NCBI GenBank assembly: GCA_019916065.1
Contig: CM034233.1
Location: 10,869,573-10,933,572, forward strand
Source of the DNA: Vitellaria paradoxa
Lineage: Eukaryota > Streptophyta > Magnoliopsida > Ericales > Sapotaceae
Length of the DNA: 64,000 nt
Direction of reading: 5' to 3'
The translations under genes and the position numbers were made by a program. This document shows, one piece after another, positions 23,241-34,100 of this stretch. How positions within the stretch are numbered: the first letter of the stretch is position 1; each line of letters starts with the position of its first letter. The notes beneath the pieces are model-generated. The model ran no database searches. It had not been told where the DNA came from and was given only the letters and a program-made list of their open reading frames with translations.

Positions 23241-23630
23241 CAAGTCATACTTGGTAATCTTTTAAAGTTATTAGTCACACTTAAAAAAAAGTATTACTTT
23301 TAAGTCACATTAATGTGAAAAGTTTTGTATTTAAGTCATACTTTTGAGTGGGTCCCACGAGTTTGTTTTGAATATAATTTATAATATGACTTAAATGCCC
23401 TTTTTTCTATAATTAACTGAGATGGAGTTGCCGAAAATTATGGAACCGAAAATCACGTTTTCCGTTTTTGTTTCATTCCTTATCAATTGCGTGAACATAT
23501 AGTGAGATAAAAATCTGTTAAAGGATTATATACGAAGGAATACACACGGATTACGTGAGTTTGTGCTGTGAGATTAACGTCGATCGAATGAATATATACA
23601 GATTTGGATTACGTATTTAAACACATGACT

Positions 23631-25010
23631 GCGGTACTGTTTTTTTTAGGATGCATGCTCGTTCAAAAACAGTACCGCGTGACTATCATACAAACATCAT
23701 ATGTAAATACAAAAAATAGTTCACATATCAAACGAATAATCGACAGTACCGCATGTATGACAGTATCACATGTCTGCGGTACTGTTTTTTTTAGGATGCA
23801 TGCTCGTTCAAAAACAGTACCGCACGACTCTATCATGCAAACATCACATGTAAACACAAAAATAGTTCACATATCAAACGAATGACCGACAGTACCGCAT
23901 GTGTGACAGTACCGCATGTGTCTGCGGTACTGTTTTTTTCAGGATGCAAGCTCGTTCAAAAACAGTATCGTATGACTCTATCATGCAAATATCACATGTA
24001 AACACAAAAATAGTTCACATATCAAACGAATAACCGACAGTACCGCATGTGTGACAGTACCACATGTCTGCGGTACTGTTTTTTTTAGGATGCATGCTCG
24101 TTCAAAAACAGTACCGCACGACTCTATCATGCAAACATCACATGTAAACACAAAAATAGTTCACATATCAAACGAATAACCGACAGTACCGCATGTGTGA
24201 CAGTACCACATGTTTGCGGTACTGTTTTTTTTAGGATGCATGCTCGTTCAAAAACAGTACTGCACGACTCTATCATGCAAACATCACATGTAAACACAAA
24301 AATAGTTCACATATCAAACGAATGACCGACAGTACCGCATGTGTGATAGTACCACATGTCTGGGGTACTGTTTTTTTTAGGATGCATGCTCATTCAAAAA
24401 CAGTACCGCACGACTCTATCATGCAAACATCACATGTAAACACAAAAATAGTTCACATATCAAACGAATAACCGACAGTACCGCATGTGTGACAGTACCA
24501 CATGTCTGCGGTACTGTTTTTTTAGGATGCATGCTCGTTCAAAAACAGTACCGCACGACTCTATCATTCAAATATCACATGTAAACACAAAAATAGTTCA
24601 CATATCAAACGAATGACCGACAGTACCGCATGTGTGACAGTACCACATGTCTGCGGTACTGTTTTTTTTAGGATGCATGCTCGTTCAAAAACAGTATCGC
24701 ACGACTCTATCATGCAAACATCACATGTAAACACAAAAATAGTTCACATATCAAACGAATGACCGACAGTACCGTATGTGTGACGGTACCACATGTCTGC
24801 GGTACTGTTTTTTTTAGGATGCATGCTCGTTCAAAAACAGTACCGCACGACTCTATCATGCAAACATCACATGTAAACACAAAAATAGTTCACATATCAA
24901 ACGAATGACCGACAGTACCGCATGTGTGACAGTACCACATGTTTGCGGTACTGTTTTTTTAGGATGCATGCTCGTTCAAAAACAGTACCGCATGACTATA
25001 TCATGCAAAG
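23631..25010 (+). repeat. Tandem array of ten hairpin units, about 146-bp period
   Basis: GCGGTACTG-T(n) hairpins start at 23631, 23776, 23924, 24070, 24216, 24362, 24508, 24653, 24799 and 24945, with a spacing of 145-148 bp. Each holds a left arm GCGGTACTGTTTTT, a loop of about 20 nt with GGATGCATGCTCGTTC, and a right arm AAAAACAGTACCGC that is its exact complement in most units. The rest of the unit has ATCACATGTAAACACAAAAA, TAGTTCACATATCAAACGAA, and two direct CAGTACC-CATG motifs. Units differ by only a few bases, so the array is young or homogenised. It has no coding role that can be seen. Confidence 0.95.
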
Positions 25011-25024
25011 AATGGTGCTGTTTT

Positions 25025-25175
25025 AATGAGGTACTGTTTTTTTATACGGTAATGTTTTATTATGTGGTACTGTTTTATTATGTGGTACTGTTTTTATGCG
25101 GTACTGTTTTTATGCGATAATGTTTTATTATGTGGTATTATTTTTTATGCGGTATTATTTTATTATGTGGTACTG
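25025..25175 (+). repeat. Minisatellite of TATGYGGTACTGTTTTAT units
   Basis: Some nine imperfect units of about 17-20 bp (TGTGGTACTGTTTTATTA, TGCGGTACTGTTTTTA) follow the hairpin array. They reuse its GCGGTACTGTTTT half-arm, so they probably grew from a broken last unit. Confidence 0.85.
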
Positions 25176-25186
25176 TTTTCCTTAAT

Positions 25187-25340
25187 AGTTTTGATTTTGT
25201 TTCCAAAAATCAGTTTTGCTTATTTTGTAAAGAAGATGGAAAGTCGCGGAATTAGGTTTTTCTCAAACAGTTTTGATTTTGTTTCCAAAAATTAGTTTTA
25301 CTTGCTTTATAAAGAAGATGGAAAGTCACGGAAGTTATGA
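25187..25340 (+). repeat. Direct duplication, period about 83 bp
   Basis: TTTTGATTTTGTTTCCAAAA near 25190 and 25272 is followed in both places by AGTTTT-CTT and AAGAAGATGGAAAGTC-CGGA. It lies between the minisatellite and the right terminal repeat. Confidence 0.85.
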
Positions 25341-25790
25341 GTAAAGTGTGCACTATTTTCGGATAAAACTGACAGTTTTGAAATGTAGTGAAAAACGCGT
25401 GATATCCTTTTTGGTCTTTTTGTTGCAAGTGTGACTTATTCACAAATAAGATTTTTGGGTATGACTTAAATGTTTATAAGTTCATAAATAGTGACCGGCC
25501 TCCAAAAACCCCAAAAAATTATAAGTGAAACTTATATTTTAAAATTTGACAAAGTATATTTGAAAAATGTAGGAGTAACATTTATAACTTTTAATTCCAA
25601 AAACAAACGTACCTTCAAAATAAATATTGTTAAATATTATCCCATTGATCCACTTAAAAAAGTTGTTGGTCTATAATTTTAACCTTAAAATTTCAAATGT
25701 AACCGGCTGTTTCGGATCCAATCCAACCCCTAATTAAAGCCTTTGCATGAATATCCACAATTCTTCCAATTAGATGGTGCCATCGTTCAA

Positions 25791-26252
25791 GGTGCTACAG
25801 TAAAAAGATGGATGGTTAAATTTTTTTTATATTTAATCTGATGGTTTCAATTTATTTTAATTAAATTTATTTTCAAAATAAAAATAAAAGTTTAAAAAAT
25901 ATGATTGGAACACCATTAATACGAAATGTCAAAAATCACATATAATTAAAGGGCAAATAAATCTCAGCCTTTCATCTTTCCACTGCAGCCCTTACAGTGA
26001 ATTTTTCACTGCAACCCCTTGAACCCCATGTTAATCGGATTTAAAGGGCTGTAGTGAAAAAATGAAGAGTGGAGATTTATTTACTTTTTAATAACACGTG
26101 ACTTTTAACATTACACATTAATTGTACTTCAATCAAGTTTTTAAAATTTTTATTTTTATTTTAAAAATAATTTTAATTAAAATAAATTAGAACCTTTGGA
26201 TCAAATATAAATAAATCTCTACCTTTCATTTTTCATTGTAACCCCTACAGTA
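25791..26252. mobile_element. Foldback element with arms of about 200 bp
   Basis: The left arm (25791-25991) and the reverse complement of the right arm (26046-26252) match in order and length. Shared blocks include AATTTATTTTAATTAAA, AAAATAAAAATAAAA, AAATAAATCTC, and the inner end CACTRCAGCCC. A loop of about 54 bp separates the arms. A transcript from either strand would fold into a long imperfect hairpin. No open frame is present. The layout fits a foldback MITE, or a young hairpin locus able to feed small-RNA processing. Confidence 0.8.
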
Positions 26253-27055
26253 GATACTTTCGTAGCAACTCCTGGAAGTCGTATTAATCGGCATGTATTT
26301 TTTAAGCCAATGGGAGCAACTCATATATCTTGTGTTTACTTGCGGCACGAATTAGTAGGCACCGCCATATTCAGCAAATTTCAATTGTGTTTTGTTGAAA
26401 ATAAAAATAATAGGTAAAATAAATAGTTACAGTGAGAACAAAGCTTTCTCAAAATTTTCCATTGTTTGTAAATATTCAACTAAACTTAGTTTTTTTTTTT
26501 TTAACTAGATGAGAAAAATAATAATGTCTAATATTAAGTTTTTTGATAAACAATTTTTAAAACTATTTTTTTATGAAATCAACGGTGTAATTATCAATGA
26601 AATTTAAATCGTAATGACAAATATATAGAGGGAAAAGAGATATAATTTTTTTTTTATTTCTATTCAAACTATAGATTTTAAAGGGATTGGTTAATTTTTA
26701 ATTTTATTTTTATTATTTTTAATAACGTGTAAAACAACTCCCGCTATTAAAATTTGTAAGTTGTTTTACAATATTTTCTAGGAGTTGTGAAATATTTTGT
26801 TGTTAAAATCCAATATTTTTTAATCTAACAAACAACTATATATTTGTTTTTATTTTCTTATAAACTATTTTTTCCCCTCGATTAGGTTGTTCAAATTTTA
26901 TTTTCTTGGTTGTTAATTTGGCATCTTGTTTAATATAGCCAATAACTTTTTAGGGAGCTTAGCCTTCATTTGTTTGTTTGTTTTAATTGAAAAACTTGTA
27001 ACCATGTTAATTGGGAGCTTTTGCTAAACTTATTAGAAAGGATGAAAAGCTTATA

Positions 27056-27058
<3 letters not shown>

Positions 27059-27094
<36 letters not shown>
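27059..27094 (+). repeat. (TA)n microsatellite
   Basis: About 17 AT/TA dinucleotides. Related sequence flanks it on both sides (GCTTATAATCAT and GTTAGTTGGAAGGTCCTGCT on the right; GTTAATTGGGAGCTTTTGCT on the left), suggesting a local duplication around the tract. Confidence 0.9.
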
Positions 27095-27097
<3 letters not shown>

Positions 27098-27779
27098 GGT
27101 AGATAGCTTATAATCATGTTAGTTGGAAGGTCCTGCTATACTTAATAGAAAGAATGGGGTTTCAAAAGAGACAGAAGCAATTGATTAAATGGTGTATATT
27201 TACATTGAAATATTCAATTTTGGTCAATAGTACTTCAGCATGTTTTTTGGGAGTTTTCATATGATTAAAGCAATGAGACTTTTTATCGTTATTCATTTTC
27301 ATCATATTTATGGAAGTATTCGGTAAGATATTAGAAATATCTAGGAAGGGTGTCCTATTGAATGGATGGAGTGTTGATAGAGATGCCCTAAAGTATCTCA
27401 TTTTTTTGCCAATGATTTGATTATTTTTTGTAAAATGGATATAACCTAAATGGGACATTTGAGATGTGTTATTTGCTCTGAAACAATATCAATCCTAAAA
27501 GTTAAGTTTAGTAAGTCATAAATCACTTTAGTTGAAGTTATGGAAATTATTGGAGAACTTGTGATGGTGATAAGTTAGAGGATCAAAACTTGCCATTGTT
27601 ATTACTTGAGTCTTCAACTAAGGGTCCTTTTTAAAGCGAAAGGAGTTCGGGAGGTGGTGTTGGAAAGGATACCAAAAAAAAAAAAAAAAAACTCTCATAT
27701 GTTAGAAACAGAAGTATTTGTTTAAACAGACGATAGCGACTTTGATCAAGAGTTCTTTCCAACTTTTTGATTTATTTTA

Positions 27780-28200
27780 TCACACTATTCAAGTCTACTC
27801 TTTCGATGATCAAACAATTGGGTAAGATGTAGATAGATTTTTACTAGAATATGGGAGACAATTGGTTTGAATACCACCTGATTGATAAGAAAATGATTTG
27901 CCTTCCATTAATAGACAAACAAGTGGGAATTAAAGATTTGAGAGCATTCAATGAAACTTGATAAGTAAATAGTTGTGGAAATATACTTGCAAGAAGTGGA
28001 GGTGGTGGTGATGGTGGGGGATTATTTCACATAAGTAGGGGGCAAAGTTGAAGGAATAGGTTATTAGTGGGAGGAGATCCCTTATTGGCTCAAGCCTATA
28101 TATCAACATCAGAAAAGGATGGTAAAAAATTCAAGAGCCTATCAAAGTGTATTTAGGGAGCAGGACTATAATTAAATTATGGAAGGATAAGCAGAATCTA
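27780..28200 (+). mobile_element. Heavily decayed L1 LINE fragment
   Basis: Read on the plus strand, MICLPLIDKQVGIKDLRAFN resembles the conserved post-RT block of plant L1 ORF2 (the usual form has CLPK-GGLGI-DLR-FN). GSRTIIKLWKDK further on resembles the G-G-RFWKDRW block. Stops and frameshifts break it, and no 3' tail is identified. Confidence 0.45.
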
Positions 28201-28374
28201 GAACCTAGACTATAGTATTTATTCCTGAAGTTGTATAGCATATAAATGGATAAAAAAACAGTAATAACAAATTGCGTAGCCTTTAATGAATCAACTATGT
28301 AGTGGGAAGTGCCTCTGCAAAGAAATTTGAATGGTTGGGAGATTAGAAGATGCACGAAACAAATAACAAAAGAT

Positions 28375-29550
28375 CCCTTTAGCGACCGTTTTTAGTGGTC
28401 ATTTATTATAAAACAATAGTTGATAAAACTTTTATTTATTTATTTATTTTCTTTTCTTTTTGAAAGATCAGTAGTTAAAGTTTTGCCAAATTATTTGGGC
28501 ATACCATTTATGCGCTGCGCACGAAACCCATTGCACTACTTCATCCCTATTTCCATTATCTTGTCTTACTCGCTTTCTTCTCTTCTCTATATATCTCTCT
28601 CTCACACCAACGATCAACCACCAATGGCGACCAATGCCTAAAGATCTATCTCAAAAGTAACAAACGTGTACCATTTGTTGTAAAACTTGATACGCAGTCT
28701 CATGGGCAATAGTGATTTATAGGAACAAATAGCATGGTAATTCAAGTCTTGATGTGCCCATAGTATGCCCTAAATAACTTCATGCATTTTACTTGAAAAT
28801 TAAAATTCTCAACTTTTGAGTAAAAATTTCAGACAAAGCAAAATATAACGTTAGTCACAAAACTTGATACACGTTGTCTCTTAGCCACCAGTGACTCGTA
28901 GGAACGAACTATGCCACAATTTGAGTGCCAATCTACCCATTCTATGCTCGAGTAATTTAAAGTTTAAAGTTTAGTTTTATGTATTTCATTTTTTAATTTT
29001 AAGTTTAATTTCAAAAATAATTGTTTGTTATTTTTTCAAGCTTGATTTGCATCATCTCTATTTTGGGATGAGAAAATATTTACACATTCTTATTTTGCCA
29101 TTATGGTTGTAATATTTTAAATATTTCAAACTATTGTACTTTTTGTTGTAATATCTACTTTTATAAGTTTTTATAATATTAAATATATTTTTGGATCTCA
29201 ATACTTTGTAACTGTATTAAAATTAATGCATGCTATATACAGGGATTTATATAAAAAAATAAAAATAAAGAGAATTGGAGGTCCCTAAATTTTTTCCAGT
29301 AATACTTTAGTGACTGTATTTGATAGTTGTTAAAAGTCTCACCTCATTTTCAGCAGTTCATTTTTAGTGACTGCTTTTAGTCGTTGACAAAAAGTAAGGA
29401 CCATTTTATAACAGTCACTGTAGATGTTTACCAACTCATTTTTTAACTGTTGTTAAAACAGTTGCCAAAGACTTTTAGCGACCACTTTGTACTTTCAATA
29501 ATAGCTTTTGACGGTTACTAAAAATCTTATTTTTAGTCATGAGGTTATTA
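28375..29550. mobile_element. Possible CACTA-type subterminal repeats
   Basis: Variants of TTTAGCGACCGTTTTTAGTGG occur at 28378 and, in both orientations, through 29290-29545 (TTTAGTGACTG, TTTTAGCGACCACTTTGTA, TTTTAGTCGTTGACAAAAA). Short inverted motifs of this kind pack the subterminal zones of plant CACTA elements. No CACTA terminus or transposase was found. The middle (28650-28950) has a diverged direct repeat of about 176 bp around AAAACTTGATAC. Confidence 0.35.
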
Positions 29551-30819
29551 GTTGTTAGATATATTATTAACAGATTGTTGATCGTTCTTAATCATGCAAC
29601 TCAATATAGTATCGTATATAAATATATTAATTTTTTAAATCGAATTAATACAACTAATACAATATAATTTTAATATAGGTAGTGTTTGGTTTGTTATAAA
29701 AAAAATGGTTTAAAAGTGACGTATAACAAAATTTAGTTCAAAAAAGTTGAAAAAAATTAATAAAAGTTAAAACACCCTTAGGATGTGTTTGGAGTTTTAT
29801 AAAAAAAATAAATATTTATAAATCTTTATGACATTTAAAATTTTTAGTTAATGTAGAAATTACAAAATTATAATTTTTATACATTTTGTATTAAAAGTGT
29901 AGCACGGTTGACAAGTGCGAATCAATCAGTGATTTTTCTTATCATTTCAATGTATTAACACTTGATTTTTTTTTTATTTTTCACTCGAGGAAATTAAATT
30001 ATATCATAAATATCTGTATACCACAACATTCAACAACTAGGCCAGGGGAGAATTTGTTGTATGAACCTCGTGGAACTCCAAACCTAATAAGAAACTGGTC
30101 ATTGATGAGAAACAAACGGAAAGCAATTACTAGGGTATGGGTTGTTTTGAGTGACAAAATTAAAATAAAATGAGATAATTTATAAATTTATAATTTATAT
30201 AATTCATATAGAGTTCGTTTGGTAATTTAAAAATTAGTAAAAAAATATAAAAAGTTATTTTTGGTGTATTTGATAAAATCACAAATTTTTTTATTTTTTT
30301 GATTTGTTACAGTAAAAAGTACATTCCATAATTACAACTTTTTTGATTTACTATAGTAAAACATACCAAACACCCAAAAGTTACTACTTTTTTATTTTGT
30401 TACAGTAAAACATTTACTAAATACTTAAAAGTTACTAAAAAATATTAAAAATTTCACTTGATTCAACCAAACACATAAAAAAGTATAAAAAAAACCTAAA
30501 AAATTATCAAAATTTAAATTTTTTTGAACTTTAAAACAGTCAATAACGAGAGTAAAAATAAATAATTTTTAAAAGCTCTCAAAAGTTTTCGAAAATTTTT
30601 TAACATTTTCATTCCGCTAAAAGCATCCCAATCAAACTCCCCGCAAGGACACATTTGCCATTTGGCAACTAACAGGGACAAGTCGTGCACGTTTTCCGAA
30701 AAAACCAAACCAAAACGCAGAACTCGTACTTTCCCCGTACATCCACCCGCACCAGATCCAAAACACCCCCGGATCAGAATAGTCGTTTTTTTTTTTTAAT
30801 TTTTTTTTATTTTTATGCC

Positions 30820-31001
30820 CCTCCTCAACTCTCTGTCTCCGATCTCCAAGCTCTTACCGGATCGAAACTCTCCGATACTTTCTCTCGCTGTCACTCCTAT
30901 ATACTCGCGCTCTGATTTTGCTTTTCGATTCCTTCTCTTTCGCAATTCAGATTCGCAAGAAAATCAAAGATATTCCATATCCCGTGAATTAAATTCTAGG
31001 G

Positions 31002-31036
<35 letters not shown>

Positions 31037-31146
31037 TTGACATGAAGTTATGTGCAGACAATGCATTTTGGTTGAATTGTTGGCTTTGAGTGACGCATCG
31101 ATTGTAGGAGACGGAGTCCAAGAGATCGACCCAATTTTCAGTGGAA
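30820..31146 (+). promoter_or_regulatory. SABRE 5' UTR and core promoter region
   Basis: Composition turns CT-rich from about 30820, a common plant 5' leader trait. A CCTATATACTC at about 30896 could be a TATA box, and a (TC)n tract fills 31005-31032. Upstream ATGs precede the true start. ATG 31042 opens a 15-codon frame closed at 31089. ATG 31050 opens a frame that runs out of phase across the real start at 31147. Unless the leader is spliced (a TTGTAG acceptor-like site lies at about 31109), these would lower SABRE translation. The transcription start is not known. Confidence 0.45.
31005..31032 (+). repeat. (TC)14 tract in SABRE leader
   Basis: A perfect TC dinucleotide run about 115 bp before the start codon. 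CT-rich leaders are frequent in plant genes with broad expression. Confidence 0.95.
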
Positions 31147-34100
31147 ATGGACGTTTCCCCGGTCAAGTTCTTGTTTGGATTCCTACTCGTATCGATAATT
31201 TTATGGCTTCTGTTTGTGTAAGTCATCAAATTCTCTTTTCTTAACTGGCTCTGTACTGTGCTTTTGATAATGCATTTGTGTCTCTGTGTTTATTTGTTGA
31301 AGACGGTGGTTCATTTGATTGCTTGAAGTGTTCTGCTATCCCACTTAGCTCATATTAATTCGTTGAGTTATGAAGAATTGCGAAGAATATATATATATTT
31401 TTAATGATAGGTTTTATCCTATCGTGTTGAGTTGAGTTCTTTCAAAATGAAGTGAATATTTCATTGACCATTGGGCGTTGGTAATCATTCTCAGCTTTGT
31501 CAGTGGTTGATTTTAATTTTTCCATCCTTGATGCATTGTTCAAGATTATTTGTTTTTACCATTTACTATCTTATCATCAACATCGTAATCATGGCCATTC
31601 AAAGAACGAGGTTTGAATTCATTTGGTTCCATTTTGATTTTGGACCACGTTTAATGCGTAATTTTTGTTTCCAGTCACTTGCTGTCTTTGTTGTTTTTAT
31701 TGGGGGTTCTTTCTAGTCTGGATGCCGTGTAGACTCCCAGTGTGCACAGGTTGCATCCTTTTTTGGCACGATAGTTGGATTATTATTTATCAAATATACA
31801 TACTGTTTCAGGTTTGCTTCCAGGTTGTTAGCTTCTATCTTAAGCCGGATCATGGGGGCATCTGTAGGATTCCGGGTTGGCGGATGGAAATGCTTAAGGG
31901 ATGTTGTTATCAAGTTCAAAAAGGTTCTTATTTTGCTTCAATTATTGGGTTCTTTTTATTGTTTGAGCTGGAGTAAGCAATAGGGGAATCTATGCTTGTT
32001 TTATATTCAATTCACATCTTTTATAAATTAATATGGTTTTTGATGGTCATTAGTACAATTACTTTGGTCTGTAATTTTTGTAGGAATAATTATGTGGTTA
32101 CAAGTAACTTATGCCCTGTTTGGCACCACAAAAAATCACCAAAACTCACAAACTTTAACTACTTTTTGTTCTTTCCTCCAATAAAAACTCCAATAAAAAT
32201 TTTCCACATTTCACCTTTATGTCACATGTTTCTACTTTTATTGTACTTTTTGCCCCATTTTTTATCAACCAAACACCCCCTTACTGAAGTTAATATTTTT
32301 TTAATCTGAATATACACTTCTGTTTATTGGACATTGTTCATTTAGGTTGTATGGATTTTATTTGAGTTTACCAGTTTATGGTAAATGTTACTGAAATTTA
32401 AAGATTTAACATTCTGAGTTATCATTTGTATTTTAGAATCTCCATTAGAGGACTTGTGATCTGGTCCTTATATCAGACACGACAATGAAGGATGGTATAG
32501 TTGGAAGAAAATTAACTGCAATGTCTCCCTTTGTGGATTTTCCTCTTAGCTGTGTATTTGTACGACACACTTGGATTCGAACTGTGTTACATGTCCCAAG
32601 AGGATTCTGCTGAAAAGTTCTCTTTAAATGATTTCTTCTGAACTTAAAAACCTAGATATATTTAGGCAGTGGAAATTTTATAAACCTAATGGCACTCAAG
32701 GATCAAAATTTCATTTCAATAGGGTGTTTTGGTTAGCATGGAAATGGGAACATTTCAATTATGTCTAGAATATATGAAAATAAATAAAAATTTTTTTAAG
32801 TATAAATTGAAATGTATCTTAAGTATGAAAGTTGAAAACCTATTAATACATTAATTAAACAACATATTATTTTGGTGTATTATGCTATACATATATATAT
32901 ATATTTTCGTGTTTTATTTTGTTTTAATTGAAATATCAAAATTATTATTCCAATAATATTTTGTTTCGGTTTTTTGGGCAACAAAAATATTCACCCGTTT
33001 TGTGAGAAAGAAATGATGAACACTTGGAGAAGTTATCAGAAGAGATCTTATTATAAATGATTTACATCAAGATATGATTTTTGATAGAACACAGCGGCAC
33101 TGTGTGATCCATGTAGCCGACCCCACTTAGTGGGATAAGGTTTATTTTGTTGTTGTTTTGCGAGAAAGAAATGATATATTGTTCATTGCTAGCACTGTGA
33201 CTTTAAAATGGGAAATTTTAATCTTCAACAAGTAAAATCATTAAGGCCCCATTTGACAAAACTTTCAATTTTCAGTTTTTGGTTTTTGTTTTCATTTTTT
33301 TTAAACTGAATATGAAAATTTGTTTGGTAAAATTGTTTCCAGTTTTCAATTTCTAAAAAAATGAAAATTGTTTTCAAAATTTTCAAAAATTATGGAAATA
33401 TAAAAAAGGTGTTTCTCAAGTTTTTATTTTTAGTTTTCATTTTCCTCCTCCACCAGCACTACTGGTCACAATCATCACCTACTATTAGCTGTCGCCCACC
33501 TCTGGCTATCATTGTTGGCCATCACCACCGCCGCCCATCAAACACCTCCAACCACCATTGGTCAACTAGCCGGCTGCCACCCACTTCTGGCCACCGTTGC
33601 TCGCAACCATTTGTTACTCACCTTTGACCACACTATTGCCGCCAATCACCTTCCCTCTGCCACCAGTTGCCACTCACCTACGGCCACCACTGGTGCTAGC
33701 CATCACCCACCACCATTTGTCACCCACTACTGACCAAACCACCGGTCGTCAACCACTTACCTCTAACCATACCAACGTCATCGGCTATGCTCCAAACACT
33801 ATAACTGCCAATCAGCAACTATTGTTGCCAGACACATTTTTAAGTTTTTGTTTCTTTTTTGCTACTATGAAAATGAAAACTGAAAATAAAAAATTGAACA
33901 CAAAAAGTGAAAAACAAATGCAAAAATTGAAAATTGACAACTTTGTTTAACGGGCCCTAAGCAACTAAATGTTATACACAAATATCCAATAATATGAACC
34001 AATATAACATCCGTCAACCATCTTTATAACCCTTGCTTGGCAAATTATGGAACTTTCCAAGATTTTCTAACTCTTAGGGAAAAAAATCAAATAAACTAAC

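Larger units (their letters stand above)
23235..25478. mobile_element. Non-autonomous TIR element carrying a hairpin satellite
   Basis: The left end (23235-23282) contains TGTATCCAAGTCATACTTGG, then TTATTAGTCACACTT. The reverse complement of the right end (25424-25478) contains ACATTTAAGTCATACCCAAA, then AATAAGTCACACTTGC. Order, spacing and sequence agree with mismatches, so these are probably terminal inverted repeats of about 50 bp. Between them lie the 145-148 bp tandem array, a short minisatellite and a 83-bp duplication, but no transposase. Target duplications are not resolved. Confidence 0.55.

Noticed and set aside
23631..25010. Possible CRISPR-like array
   Set aside because: The repeats and spacers are not organised as short repeats with unique spacers; the whole 146-bp unit is repeated, and the host is a plant nucleus.
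23604..25120. Frames such as MTVSHVCGTVFFRMHARSKTV
   Set aside because: They are translations of the 146-bp tandem repeat, present in several frames and both strands.
30685..31045. Frames over the SABRE leader rich in Ser/Leu
   Set aside because: These come from CT-rich 5' UTR sequence and the TC repeat; no conserved motif.
33361..33950. Three overlapping plus-strand frames rich in His, Pro and Thr
   Set aside because: They lie wholly inside a TIR element and reflect its C-rich periodic core; several frames look alike, which is a mark of low complexity and not of a gene.
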